Under the pieces are notes generated by a model. It was not told the origin of the DNA. It worked only from the letters and a program-made list of their open reading frames with translations, and searched no databases. Below, in pieces: positions 50,381-59,711 of a stretch of DNA of 64,000 bases. This stretch comes from Elizabethkingia meningoseptica_A (GTDB lineage Bacteria; Bacteroidota; Bacteroidia; Flavobacteriales; Weeksellaceae): positions 186,001 through 250,000 of the forward strand of contig NZ_JBJDLK010000004.1 of NCBI RefSeq assembly GCF_045762675.1, given 5' to 3'. The translations under genes and the position numbers were made by a program. Every line of letters begins with the position of its first letter. The first letter of the stretch is position 1.

Positions 50381-52363
50381 ATGTTAGGACTGAATGCACA
50401 TATCGATACGAAGAAGTTAACATTCGTGGGCGTTTTAGTGTCGTTGGGAATTGTTTTCGGGGATATAGGTACCTCTCCGTTATACGTGATGAAGGCTATT
50501 GTGAATGCGAGGAGAGAATCAGGTACACTGGATCCGATCTTTTTGGAAGGTGCACTCTCATGTATTATCTGGACACTTACTATTCAAACCACAATAAAAT
50601 ATGTAGTGATCTCGCTCCGGGCAGATAACAAAGGTGAAGGTGGAATTCTGGCACTTTTCTCACTGGTTAAAAACCTGAAAAAGAAATGGCTGTATATTAT
50701 TGCCATTATAGGAGCAGCTGCATTAATTGCGGACGGCGTTATAACTCCTTCTCTGACGGTAATGTCGGCAATTGAAGGGTTGGAAATTTATAACCCGGAA
50801 ACACCTGTAGTGATGATTACGCTCATTATTCTTATTGTAATCTTTACAATACAACAGTTTGGAACCAGCTTTATTGGTAAGTTCTTTGGTCCTGTTATGA
50901 CGATATGGTTTTTAATGCTTGGAATATTAGGGGTAATGCATATTTCTGATTATCCACAGATTTTAAAGGCGCTTAACCCTTACTATGCAGTAAGACTAAT
51001 TATTACATCACCATCTATTATTGTAATTCTGGGAGCGGTATTCCTTTGTACCACAGGCGCTGAAGCATTATACTCAGATCTTGGACACTGTGGCGCTAAA
51101 AATATTCGTATCAGCTGGCTTTTTGTAAAAATATGTCTGATCCTTAATTACCTTGGACAAGGTGCATGGCTGGTGGGAAATTACCAACAGGTATTTGCGG
51201 GAGAAAATCCGTTTTTTGCTATGATGCCGGAATGGTTTGTCCTTCCTGCTGTAATTATGGCAACAGCGGCTGCAATTATAGCCAGTCAGGCCTTAATTAC
51301 AGGGTCGTTTACGATATTCTCCGAAGCAATGTCTCTTAACTTCTGGCCTTTACAGGAAATTGATTATCCTGCGGGTATCAAGGGACAAATGTATATTCCA
51401 AAAGTAAACTGGGGACTATTGGTTTTCTGTATTTTTGTGGTACTTTATTTTAAAGAATCGGGTAAAATGGAAGCAGCCTACGGTTTATCCATTACCGTAA
51501 CCATGCTGATGACAACTGTTCTTTTAGTATTTTATTTATTTAAGAAGAGAATTAACAGATGGCTGGTACTTCTGTTTGCTTTAGTATATCTGTCACTAGA
51601 ATTAGGATTCTTCAGTGCAAACGTAATTAAGTTCTTTGAAGGAGGTTGGATTACTGTATTCCTGGCCGGATTCATTGGAGTCTGTATGTATGCATGGTAT
51701 AACGGACGTATGATTAAAACCAAGTTCATTAAGTTCGTTAAGCTGGAACATTATATATCCACGATTCAGGATATGAAGCTGGATGAAACCATACCAAAAT
51801 ATGCAACCAATTTGGCTTACTTCAGTCGTGCTAAAGATCCAAAGGAAATAGAGTCTAAAATTATTTATTCTATTATCCGTGCGCAGCCTAAACGTGCAGA
51901 CCATTATTTTATTCTGAATATTGTAAATCACGAAGATCCATATACTTATGAGTATAAAATTGATGAGATTCTTCCGGGAACTATTTACAGAATACACTTT
52001 ATATTAGGATTTAAGGTTGACCGACTGATCAATGATTATTTCCATCAGGTTCTTACCGATATGGTAGATGAAGGAATTATTCCGGACAGAAGCAGCCATC
52101 CGTCACTTCGAGCACATAATATACCGCCGGATCTGAAATATGTGGTTATTGATAACGTTTATATCAATGATTATCTGTTGACCATCCGTGAGAAAATCAT
52201 TATGAACGTGTATAACTTTGTTCGTAAAATGGGAAGTAGCGACTTTACTGCATTTGGATTAGTTTCACATAACGTAGTCGTAGAATCAGCTCCGTTGCTT
52301 TATAATCCGGTACGTGAACATAAAATCAAACAAGTGGGCTTCAATCGATTTGATGAAGATTAA
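50381..52363 (+). CDS. kup: KUP-family potassium uptake transporter
   Basis: Inner-membrane K+ importer of 660 aa with about 12 membrane helices (1-430) and a C-terminal cytoplasmic part of over 200 residues. The family signatures GIVFGDIGTSPLYVMKAI near the N terminus and GGILALFSLV, as well as GVITPSLTVMSAIEGLE, are complete. It is followed by a Fur-family gene with a 23-bp gap and may be co-transcribed, although no functional link is known. Confidence 0.95.
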   Translation: MLGLNAHIDTKKLTFVGVLVSLGIVFGDIGTSPLYVMKAIVNARRESGTLDPIFLEGALSCIIWTLTIQTTIKYVVISLRADNKGEGGILALFSLVKNLKKKWLYIIAIIGAAALIADGVITPSLTVMSAIEGLEIYNPETPVVMITLIILIVIFTIQQFGTSFIGKFFGPVMTIWFLMLGILGVMHISDYPQILKALNPYYAVRLIITSPSIIVILGAVFLCTTGAEALYSDLGHCGAKNIRISWLFVKICLILNYLGQGAWLVGNYQQVFAGENPFFAMMPEWFVLPAVIMATAAAIIASQALITGSFTIFSEAMSLNFWPLQEIDYPAGIKGQMYIPKVNWGLLVFCIFVVLYFKESGKMEAAYGLSITVTMLMTTVLLVFYLFKKRINRWLVLLFALVYLSLELGFFSANVIKFFEGGWITVFLAGFIGVCMYAWYNGRMIKTKFIKFVKLEHYISTIQDMKLDETIPKYATNLAYFSRAKDPKEIESKIIYSIIRAQPKRADHYFILNIVNHEDPYTYEYKIDEILPGTIYRIHFILGFKVDRLINDYFHQVLTDMVDEGIIPDRSSHPSLRAHNIPPDLKYVVIDNVYINDYLLTIREKIIMNVYNFVRKMGSSDFTAFGLVSHNVVVESAPLLYNPVREHKIKQVGFNRFDED

Positions 52364-52386
52364 TTTTTTAATTGTAAATTTGTATT

Positions 52387-52866
52387 ATGATGGACCAAAA
52401 ACAAAAGGAAAAGAATATTGAAACTGTAAAAAATGTTTTAAAACAATATTTACAGGACAAAGGATATCGTAATACACCAGAGAGATATGCTATTGTAGAA
52501 GAAATTTATAATCTGGATCATCACTTTAATGTAGATGATTTATATCTGCTGATGATTCAGAAAAAATATCAGGTTTCAAAAGCAACGATCTATAATACGA
52601 TTGAAATCTTTCTGGATGCAGGACTTATCCGTAAGCATCAGTTTGGTGAGAAGACCCTAACATCGTCTTCTTATGAGAAGTCTTATTTCGATAAGCAACA
52701 CGACCATTTGGTAGTTTACAAACCAGGACCAGATAAAGAAATTGATGAGATTATAGAGTTCTGTGATCCTAGAATCCAGGGAATAAAAGAAGCTATTGAA
52801 AATGCCTTTGGTGTGAGTATTGATAGCCACTCACTTTATTTCTACGGATATAAAAAAGAAAATTAA
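52387..52866 (+). CDS. Fur-family transcriptional regulator without the CxxC zinc motif
   Basis: 159 aa. N-terminal winged helix (GYRNTPERYAIVEEIYNLDHHFNVDDLYLLM, KATIYNTIEIFLDAGLI) and a dimerisation part containing QHDHLVVY and IEFCDPRIQGIKE. In classical Fur the segment after the histidines is C-x-x-C; here it is YKPGPDKEIDEIIEFC with one cysteine only, so the structural zinc site is lost or built differently. Iron, zinc or peroxide specificity cannot be assigned. It is followed 76 bp later by the OstA-like gene. Confidence 0.9.
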   Translation: MMDQKQKEKNIETVKNVLKQYLQDKGYRNTPERYAIVEEIYNLDHHFNVDDLYLLMIQKKYQVSKATIYNTIEIFLDAGLIRKHQFGEKTLTSSSYEKSYFDKQHDHLVVYKPGPDKEIDEIIEFCDPRIQGIKEAIENAFGVSIDSHSLYFYGYKKEN

Positions 52867-52942
52867 TCTGTAAAGCACAGGAAAAAAATCGCAAGGAGAG
52901 TTTCTCTCTTTGCGTTTCTAAGTTTAATAGCGTTTCACATTC

Positions 52943-54700
52943 ATGAAAAGATTCCTTTTTCTGTTTCTTCTTATCTATATTACAGGAGCTGCCCAAAACG
53001 CTCCCGCTACTCCTTTGAAAAAGGATCCTTTCTTTAATCAGAGTACAGCTACTTCACCTAAAACAAAACCCGGAACTCCGCCTGAAAAGATAAAGCTTAT
53101 TCATGCTGACAGTACCAACAGAGATGTTGCTCTTTACGAAGGAAATATATTTCTGAAAGGGCATGTGGAAGTACATCACCAGGGAAGTATTTTTAAAGGT
53201 GATGAGGTTATTCTTTACCAGAAGGATAACTTTATTAAAGCCAACGGAAATATAGATATTACCAATCCGGACGGAACTCATCTTACCTCTAATGAGGCTG
53301 AGTATGATGGTAATACAAGAAAGGCAATTGCTAAAGGAAATGTTGTGTTGACAGACCCGAAGCAGACGATAAAAACCGAAACGCTGTATTATGACAGAAA
53401 TGCCAATACAGCATATTTTAATGACGGAGGTGTTATTAATGTACATGAGAATAACAGCGTTATTACAACTAAAATTGGTACGTACTACGTAAACGAGCAG
53501 CGGATCGTTTTCGATTCCAACTATAAAATTGTAGATGATCAGTATATTACTGATGGTAATAACGTTAACTACATGAGAGGGGATGGTATTGCTATATTTA
53601 ACGGACCTACAACGGTTACCAATAAAAAGAATCCTTCCAACTATGTTTATACAGAGCAGGGAAGATATCTGATAAATTCTAAGGAAGTTTACCTGAAGAA
53701 AAATTCACGAATCCATTATAACGGAAAGATCCTTACAGGTGATGATATGTATTTTAATCAGCTTACAGGATTTGGAAAGGCTACAGGAAATGTAAAGCTT
53801 GATGATCCTGCTGAAAATCGTTACATTCTGGGTGGCTACGGTGAGATTTATGAAAAGGTAGATTCTGCAATGATGACAGAGAAGCCTTATGCTATTAAAG
53901 TCCTTAAGACTGATTCTGTATATATTGCTGCTAAAAAAATACTGGCTTATCAGAAGCTGGATAAAGGAACAAACGCAAAGAAAAGTTATCTGAGAGCATA
54001 TAAGCAGGCAAGAGTTTTTAAAACAAATGCACAGGGACGTTCAGATTCTCTGGCTTATAATGAAACAGATGGTATCATGCACTTCGTAGGAAAGCCTGTT
54101 TTCTGGGCAGGAGAAAGACAAGTTACTGGCGATACGGTAAGGGCTTATTCTACGCCGGATATGGAGCGAATAGATTCTGTTCGGGTTATGGGAAATGCTT
54201 TTGCTATCAGCAAAGTGGATTCGCTTAATATGAAGGATGAATTTAACCAGGTGAAAGGAAAACTGATGACCATCTATTTTAAAGATGGTGATATTAGTGA
54301 GGCACGTGTTAAAGGAAATGCTCAGGCAATTACCTATGCTGATAGTCAGGATGAAAAAACTAAAAAAGTAGACAGAATCGGTATTGCTTATTCTACATGC
54401 GGAGAGATTATTACAGAGTTTCTCGAGCGAAAAGTACAAACGATTACATGTAATATCAATGCGCTTACGGATTTATATCCCATGAGTAAAATATCGAAGC
54501 AGAAAAGATTCTTCCCCGATTTTAACTGGAATACCAAGGACAGGTTGCAACGATGGCGGGATATATTCTTAGATACCCCGAATTATCCGGAAAAAGAATA
54601 TACATCCGATAATACATTATATGACGCTGCACAGAGCATTATTAAGAGTAAAGAAGATGCTCAGAAAGCTAAAGAACCACAGCGGGTAAAAAAGGAATAA
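52943..54700 (+). CDS. OstA/LptA-like organic solvent tolerance protein
   Basis: 585 aa with a signal peptide (first ~18 residues). Two or more stretches are of the OstA/LptA beta-taco type (LYEGNIFLKGHVEVHHQGSIFKGDEV, NGNIDITNPDGTHLTSNEAEYDG). It is much longer than E. coli LptA (185 aa) and lacks the LptD barrel, a form typical of Bacteroidota. Probably part of the periplasmic bridge carrying lipopolysaccharide to the outer membrane. The C-terminal 70 residues are Lys-rich. Not paired with other lpt genes here. Confidence 0.88.
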   Translation: MKRFLFLFLLIYITGAAQNAPATPLKKDPFFNQSTATSPKTKPGTPPEKIKLIHADSTNRDVALYEGNIFLKGHVEVHHQGSIFKGDEVILYQKDNFIKANGNIDITNPDGTHLTSNEAEYDGNTRKAIAKGNVVLTDPKQTIKTETLYYDRNANTAYFNDGGVINVHENNSVITTKIGTYYVNEQRIVFDSNYKIVDDQYITDGNNVNYMRGDGIAIFNGPTTVTNKKNPSNYVYTEQGRYLINSKEVYLKKNSRIHYNGKILTGDDMYFNQLTGFGKATGNVKLDDPAENRYILGGYGEIYEKVDSAMMTEKPYAIKVLKTDSVYIAAKKILAYQKLDKGTNAKKSYLRAYKQARVFKTNAQGRSDSLAYNETDGIMHFVGKPVFWAGERQVTGDTVRAYSTPDMERIDSVRVMGNAFAISKVDSLNMKDEFNQVKGKLMTIYFKDGDISEARVKGNAQAITYADSQDEKTKKVDRIGIAYSTCGEIITEFLERKVQTITCNINALTDLYPMSKISKQKRFFPDFNWNTKDRLQRWRDIFLDTPNYPEKEYTSDNTLYDAAQSIIKSKEDAQKAKEPQRVKKE

Positions 54701-54816
54701 GCTTAATTACGAGGTGCAAAATCAGAAATATTAATGGATGTTATAAGAGTACTCCTGCAAGAAAGCTATAACTCATTAATATTTACCTATTAAAAAAGTA
54801 ATCAACGACTTTAAAA

Positions 54817-55992
54817 ATGAAACAGGAATTTTTTAAATATCAGGCACAAACCACTCCTTTTGCCTCCGGGTTTGAAGTGGATCGTGCAGAAGGAAGTTAT
54901 ATATATGGTAAAGACGGTAAAGCGTATCTGGATTTTGTTGCCGGTGTTTCCGCAAATACCTTGGGACATTCTCATCCAAAAATTGTTCAGGCCATCAAAG
55001 AACAGACCGATCGTTATTTACATGTTATGGTATATGGAGAATATGCACAGGAAAAACCTGTTGCTATCTGCCAGCTTCTGGCAGAAGCAACACCTGAACC
55101 ATTGGAAGTAACTTATCTGGTTAATTCAGGTGCAGAAGCTATTGACGGAGCTTTAAAACTAGCCAAAAGATACACAGGACGCGAAGAAATTATTTCATTC
55201 AAGGATGCGTACCATGGAAATACGCACGGCGCATTAAGTGTCGCCGGAAATGAAACACACAAGAGAGAATTTCGCCCGTTGTTACCAATGATAAATTTTA
55301 TCGGTTTCAATGATGAAAAAGATCTGGAGCAGATTACTGAAAAAACAGCAGGAGTTGTTTTAGAAACTATTCAGGGAGCTGCCGGATTTATAATGCCGGA
55401 AAACGATTATCTGATTAAACTAAAAAGAAGATGTGAAGAAGTAGGGGCCTTACTTATTCTGGATGAAATTCAACCCGGATTCGGAAGAACCGGAAAACTA
55501 TTTGCTTTTGAACACTTTGGCATTGTACCGGATATATTGGTGATGGGTAAAGGAATGGGCGGCGGAGTTCCGGTAGGTGCATTTATGGGCAGTGCTGAAG
55601 TGATGCAGTCACTGTCTCATTCTCCTAAACTTGGGCACATTACAACCTTTGGCGGAAATCCGCTGATTGCGGCTGCATCTCATGCTACTTTATCAGAAGT
55701 ACTGGAATCCGGAGTTATGGATGATATGTATCATAAAGAGCAACTTTTCAGAGAACATTTAGTCCATCCGAAGATTAAAAAAATCAATGGAATGGGACTC
55801 ATGCTTGCCGTAGATCTTGGAACTCCCGAATATTGTCTTGATGTTGCGAAACGTTGTATGGATCATGGACTTATCGTATTCTGGCAGTTATATAAAAATA
55901 ACTTTATGAGGATTACGCCACCCTTAACAATCACGGATGAAGAAATTAAAAAAGGCTGTAAGATCATAATAGATGTTCTCAATGAAAATTAA
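54817..55992 (+). CDS. Class III PLP-dependent aminotransferase
   Basis: 391 aa, fold type I. YLDFVAGVSANTLGHSHPKIV, NSGAEAIDGALKLAKRYTGR, ILDEIQPGFGRTGKLFAFEH and the PLP lysine in LVMGKGMGGGVPVGAFMG are all present. It is close to the acetylornithine/ornithine aminotransferase group, but its substrate is not clear and no arginine or lysine genes are near. It has its own upstream spacer. Confidence 0.92.
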   Translation: MKQEFFKYQAQTTPFASGFEVDRAEGSYIYGKDGKAYLDFVAGVSANTLGHSHPKIVQAIKEQTDRYLHVMVYGEYAQEKPVAICQLLAEATPEPLEVTYLVNSGAEAIDGALKLAKRYTGREEIISFKDAYHGNTHGALSVAGNETHKREFRPLLPMINFIGFNDEKDLEQITEKTAGVVLETIQGAAGFIMPENDYLIKLKRRCEEVGALLILDEIQPGFGRTGKLFAFEHFGIVPDILVMGKGMGGGVPVGAFMGSAEVMQSLSHSPKLGHITTFGGNPLIAAASHATLSEVLESGVMDDMYHKEQLFREHLVHPKIKKINGMGLMLAVDLGTPEYCLDVAKRCMDHGLIVFWQLYKNNFMRITPPLTITDEEIKKGCKIIIDVLNEN

Positions 55993-56066
55993 TTGATATT
56001 TTCTGCCCGCGCTATTGTTAAAGTATAAACTAATTTATATATTGCGCAACCAAAAGTTGGTAATAT

Positions 56067-56453
56067 ATGGCGAAAACAAAAGTACATTTTGAGTATCCAA
56101 TGCATTGTCAATCAGAGATCTTGTATGAATATCTAGCAAGTGCTGAAGGACTGGCAGAATGGTTTGCGGAGGAAGTTGTGGAAAAAGGAGATGATTTCTA
56201 TTTCAGCTGGAATGGAGGGGAGCCTGAAAAAGCTACTATGATTCGTTATAAGCCGGAAAGCTTTGTAAGATACAGATGGGAAGTAGATGAGGGAACAAAA
56301 AATTTCTTTGAGATGACAATTGTTATTGATGAAATAACAAATGATCTGTCTCTTAATATCACTGATTTTGCAGATGAAGGTGATGAAGAAGAAGTGCAGC
56401 AATACTGGGATAACCTTATTGAGAATCTTCAAATAAAATTAGGTGCAGCTTAG
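56067..56453 (+). CDS. START-like domain protein
   Basis: 128 aa, small helix-grip protein of the SRPBCC/START superfamily: HFEYPMHCQSEILYEYLASAEGLAEWFAE, YRWEVDEGTKNFFEMTIVID and a C-terminal amphipathic helix. Such proteins bind hydrophobic ligands; the ligand is unknown. The stop is 3 bp from the start of the class IV aminotransferase homologue, so they are translated from one mRNA. Confidence 0.85.
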   Translation: MAKTKVHFEYPMHCQSEILYEYLASAEGLAEWFAEEVVEKGDDFYFSWNGGEPEKATMIRYKPESFVRYRWEVDEGTKNFFEMTIVIDEITNDLSLNITDFADEGDEEEVQQYWDNLIENLQIKLGAA

Positions 56454-56456
56454 GAC

Positions 56457-57260
56457 ATGATTAATAATTTTCAAAATATACAAAAAGACCCGGCTAACCG
56501 GGCTTTTTTGTTCGGAGACGGCGTGTGGGTTTCTTTTTATGTAAGAAACAGTGAACTTATTCTTGCTGAAGAATGTTATTTCTATCTGATGGCTTCTATG
56601 AGAAAGCTTCGTATGAATATTCCGCAGTCTTATACTCTGGAATTTTTCAAACAACTTTTTCAGGAACAGGTTATTGATAAAGGAGTAAGCAACGGTATTA
56701 TCAGATTCTTTGCATATCGCGGAAATAACGGACAGAACCTGTCTAAAAATGATGTAGAATATTACTTTGAAGCAGAAGAGGCTGCAGATGTTCTTTCGAA
56801 TGCTAAAGACTATGAAATAGACCTTATAAAAGAGATTAACGTTAATACCAATCTTCTTAGTAATATTCATGTACATTCACCGGAGAATATATATGCCGGA
56901 ATCTATGCCTTTGAAAATGATCTGGATGATGTTATTCTTTTGAATCCGAATAAGAGAATTGCAAGAACTTCACAGGGAAATATCCTCTTACTGACCGATA
57001 ATACATTACGTATTCCAAAGCATACAGAGGGTGCTTATATTTCACCTTTACTGGAAGCATTTGTTACCTTTTTAGACAAAAATGGACTTGCTCTTATTGA
57101 GGAAGCAGAAGTTATTGCTTTTGAAACACAAAAAGCAGATGAGGTTCTTATGATCTCTGAAACTCACGGAATACATATTGTAACGAAAATCAGAAATAAA
57201 GAGTTTACTAAAACGAAATTTACGGCTTTGCTGGAAGCATGGCAGAATAGTTTTAGCTAA
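56457..57260 (+). CDS. Class IV aminotransferase homologue with altered active site
   Basis: 267 aa of the class IV aminotransferase fold (IlvE, Dat, PabC). The start AFLFGDGVWVSFYV and the C-terminal LEAFVTFLDKNGLALIEEA, ADEVLMISETHGI follow the family. The PLP lysine, which should lie just before an Asn of a K-x-x-N stretch, is not there: the region reads HVHSPENIYAGIYAFEND with Ser141 at the expected place. The conserved Glu of the V-x-E...N motif is Arg170 in IARTSQGNIL. The GDGVFET motif is GDGVWVS. It may have lost aminotransferase activity and kept a binding role. It is coupled to the START-like gene. Confidence 0.85.
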   Translation: MINNFQNIQKDPANRAFLFGDGVWVSFYVRNSELILAEECYFYLMASMRKLRMNIPQSYTLEFFKQLFQEQVIDKGVSNGIIRFFAYRGNNGQNLSKNDVEYYFEAEEAADVLSNAKDYEIDLIKEINVNTNLLSNIHVHSPENIYAGIYAFENDLDDVILLNPNKRIARTSQGNILLLTDNTLRIPKHTEGAYISPLLEAFVTFLDKNGLALIEEAEVIAFETQKADEVLMISETHGIHIVTKIRNKEFTKTKFTALLEAWQNSFS

Positions 57261-57667
57261 ACCTTAGCATATTTTTTCAGTATCCATAAGATTTTTTGAA
57301 CATCGCGCTCCCGGTAATTATTCAGGTCAAATGAATACTTCTGGTTTGGTGTATCGATATTCAGAATCTTATGGGTAAGGGAATACTTGCTGATTTGATC
57401 AAAGTAGATCAAGGTATTTTTTCGTGTATTGATTTTAATCTGGAATGTCTTTGAATTCCATCCCACAAAATTCTTCAGAAATACATTCTGAACGATTGTT
57501 TTACCGAATACTACAATAATAAAGCAGTAAGCAGCCATTTTATACCAATACAGCTGTTCGTAAGAAATGTCTTTTACGAAGTTGAGACCTATAACTGCGG
57601 TAACTCCCAGAATAATACTGGTAATATTGAATATGCTAAGCGCATTGTTGAAGTAGATTCGTTTCAA
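57257..57667 (-). CDS. Small membrane protein with PH-like C-terminal part
   Basis: 136 aa from a TTG start; no in-frame ATG fits. Two membrane helices (about 15-30 and 45-62), then a beta-rich soluble domain (KTFQIKINTRKNTLIYFDQISKYS) like a bacterial PH domain. Its stop overlaps the stop of the convergent aminotransferase homologue by a few bases. Function unknown. Confidence 0.7.
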   Translation of the reverse strand: MKRIYFNNALSIFNITSIILGVTAVIGLNFVKDISYEQLYWYKMAAYCFIIVVFGKTIVQNVFLKNFVGWNSKTFQIKINTRKNTLIYFDQISKYSLTHKILNIDTPNQKYSFDLNNYRERDVQKILWILKKYAKV

Positions 57668-57696
57668 AATAGTACTGGTTGTTTTTAAGGAATGAA

Positions 57697-57714
57697 AATG
57701 AGCTGAAGCTCATT
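57697..57714. terminator. Small hairpin after the YqgE gene
   Basis: AATGAGCT and AGCTCATT form an 8-bp stem with a two-base loop, between two minus-strand genes. T-rich sequence is short, so termination is uncertain. Confidence 0.4.
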
Positions 57715-57733
57715 AAATAAGGCTTTATATAGA

Positions 57734-58282
57734 TTAATTCAGCGAAACATCATCTGGTGCATTAGCCCACAAAAGAAATTCTCCGCCAAGCCCCTGCATG
57801 ATTTTTTTCCATAAATTCTGATCATTAGATTCGGTATAGTTCAAATTAATGACATCTATAACGGTCCACATTTTATTGTTTATCTCATTTTCCAGTTGTT
57901 GCGGAGACCATCCTGAGTAGCCTGAAAATATCTTAATATCTTTAGTGTTTAGTTCCTGTTTTACCACAAGTTCTATTACCTCTTCCATATTATCGGTAAG
58001 GTAGTAATCATCATTTATAACGGCATTTACAGAAGTGGCTTTTTCACCATGAATGATAAAAAATATTTTATCCTGGGAAACAGGTCCGCCTTCATATACT
58101 TCAATGTCATTCTGGATAATTTTATTAAAGCGCTTACTCAGAAAATTATTTTTCTTATTCAGAATAAGACCAAAAGCTCCAGATTCGTTGTGCTCGATAA
58201 TCAGTACAACTGAGCGGGAAAATATGTCTCCGGAAATATCAGGTGTGGAGATTAAAATCTTACCTTTGTAGGAGTTATTCAT
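57734..58282 (-). CDS. YqgE/AlgH-family protein
   Basis: 182 aa from the ATG at 58282 (an upstream TTG at 58288 adds only two residues). The family start GKILISTPDISGDIFSRSVVLI and the NESGAFGLILNK motif are clear; GYSGWSPQQLENEI is the other conserved block. The role of the family is unclear despite known structures. It is divergent from pdxH, with about 22 bp between the starts. Confidence 0.92.
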   Translation of the reverse strand: MNNSYKGKILISTPDISGDIFSRSVVLIIEHNESGAFGLILNKKNNFLSKRFNKIIQNDIEVYEGGPVSQDKIFFIIHGEKATSVNAVINDDYYLTDNMEEVIELVVKQELNTKDIKIFSGYSGWSPQQLENEINNKMWTVIDVINLNYTESNDQNLWKKIMQGLGGEFLLWANAPDDVSLN

Positions 58283-58304
58283 ACTCAAAAATAATATTTT
58301 TTCG

Positions 58305-58949
58305 ATGGAAAACCTACATGACAGAAGAAAAGTTTATGAAAAAGCAGAATTGCTTGAAAGTCAAATGCAGCAATCACCTTTTGAAATGTTCAAAATATGG
58401 TTGAAAGATGCCGAAAATGATGTTCCGGTAGTAGAAGCCAACGCAATGGATGTTTCTACTGTGGACCCGGATGGTTGTCCCAGAACAAGGATTGTACTGT
58501 TAAAAGAATACTCGGAAGAAGGATTTGTATTTTACACGAATTATAACAGCAAAAAAGGAATTGCAATAGAACATAATCCTAAAGCATGTCTTCATTTTTT
58601 CTGGCCGTCTCTGGAGCGTCAGGTTACCATAAAGGCTGTATTGGAAAAAACATCTCCTGAAAATTCAGACCTGTATTTCCATTCCCGTCCTAGAGGAAGC
58701 CAGATTGGTGCTGTTGTATCTCCACAGAGTTGTATTATTCCTAACAGAGATTTCCTTGAAGAAAAACTGGTTGAAACAGAACGGTTATTTGAGAACAAAG
58801 AAGTGGAAAGACCTTTGCATTGGGGTGGTTACTTAGCGAAGCCTTATGAAATAGAATTCTGGCAGGGTCGTCCCAACAGATTACACGACAGAATAGTGTA
58901 TCGTAAAACAGAAAATGGAAGCTGGATTTTGGAACGCTTAGCTCCTTAA
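58305..58949 (+). CDS. pdxH: Pyridoxamine 5'-phosphate oxidase
   Basis: FMN-dependent enzyme that makes pyridoxal 5'-phosphate, 214 aa, normal length. ESQMQQSPFEMFKIWLKDAE, the FMN-binding RTRIVLLKEYSEEGFVFYTN, HSRPRGSQIGAVVSPQS, and the C-terminal WQGRPNRLHDRIVY with ERLAP at the end match the family well. PLP made here would serve the aminotransferase encoded nearby. Confidence 0.95.
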   Translation: MENLHDRRKVYEKAELLESQMQQSPFEMFKIWLKDAENDVPVVEANAMDVSTVDPDGCPRTRIVLLKEYSEEGFVFYTNYNSKKGIAIEHNPKACLHFFWPSLERQVTIKAVLEKTSPENSDLYFHSRPRGSQIGAVVSPQSCIIPNRDFLEEKLVETERLFENKEVERPLHWGGYLAKPYEIEFWQGRPNRLHDRIVYRKTENGSWILERLAP

Positions 58950-58978
58950 TAAGCTCACAAACATTATAAAAATAAAAA

Positions 58979-58998
58979 AAGCTGCCTAAAGGCAGCTT
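58979..58998. terminator. Terminator between pdxH and the HU gene
   Basis: AAGCTGCC and GGCAGCTT form a perfect 8-bp stem around TAAA. On the minus strand it is followed by a T-rich stretch, so it mainly ends the HU transcript. Confidence 0.8.
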
Positions 58999-59022
58999 AA
59001 TTTCTTTTAAGAAATCTGTTTA

Positions 59023-59310
59023 TTATTTCTTTTTACCGTTCACAGCTTCTGCTAACTCAGAACCCGCTTTAAATTTAGCAACTTTTTTAGCAGCAATTTT
59101 AATTGGCTTCTTAGTAGAAGGGTTGATACCTTGTCTAGCCGCTCTTTCAGCTACGGAGAAAGTTCCGAAACCTACTAAAGATACTTTACCATCCTTTTTC
59201 TTTAAAGTAGATGATACGTTAGAGATAAAAGATTCTAATGCTTTCTTAGCTGCTACTTTAGTGATATCAGCATCCTTTGCAATTGCGTCGATTAATTCAG
59301 ACTTGTTCAT
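59023..59310 (-). CDS. HU-family DNA-binding protein
   Basis: 95-aa nucleoid protein. MNKSELIDAIAKDADITKVAAKKALESFI is the helical dimer part and VGFGTFSVAERAARQGINPSTKKPIKI the DNA-binding arm with its conserved R-x-G-x-N-P. The tail is Lys-rich. Expressed from a consensus promoter, as expected for an abundant protein. Confidence 0.96.
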   Translation of the reverse strand: MNKSELIDAIAKDADITKVAAKKALESFISNVSSTLKKKDGKVSLVGFGTFSVAERAARQGINPSTKKPIKIAAKKVAKFKAGSELAEAVNGKKK

Positions 59311-59345
59311 AGTAAATAATATTTAAAGTTTAATTTAACTAATAG

Positions 59346-59376
59346 CAAATATAACACAAATTTTGTATCATGCAAA
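59346..59376 (-). promoter_or_regulatory. HU promoter, full consensus
   Basis: On the minus strand: TTTG (59376-59373), exactly 19 bp, then TATATTTG (59353-59346). Both elements are exact, the best promoter in the window. Confidence 0.75.
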
Positions 59377-59676
59377 TATTTAGTGTTTTTTTTTAATAAA
59401 AGCATGAATATTCATCTTAATGAGTTGAAATTTAATAATACATGTTTTTACCAAAATACAGGATTATAGTCAACTAAAAGTGTGCCAAAAGTCTATTGTA
59501 ACGCATTTTTAAGGAAATGTTAATATTTTACTTTGAATTGTCAAATTTTAAATTTTAAGCATTTATAAGGGTTTATTTAATGATTTTTATGGAAAAGCTT
59601 CATTCTATGTAGGTTAAGAGTAGTCATAATACCTTTGGTATTTCATTTTTTTAATGTACATAGTTGATAAGAATTG

Positions 59677-59707
59677 TTTCTGCTTTCATCGGAAACCAGT
59701 AAATTTG
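59677..59707 (+). promoter_or_regulatory. panD-proximal promoter
   Basis: TTTC (59677-59680, three of four), a 19-bp spacer, then TAAATTTG (59700-59707, exact), ending four bases before the panD ATG. Transcription from it would be leaderless. Confidence 0.5.
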
Positions 59708-59711
59708 CATC

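Larger units (their letters stand above)
59311..59711. other. 401-bp spacer between HU and panD
   Basis: Divergent spacer. It holds the HU promoter (59346-59376, minus strand), an inverted repeat AATACC-TTT-GGTATT around a plus-strand TACCTTTG -7 box (59630-59637), and another -7 box directly before panD. The middle (about 59380-59620) is AT-rich with no gene or hairpin that I can support. Confidence 0.45.
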
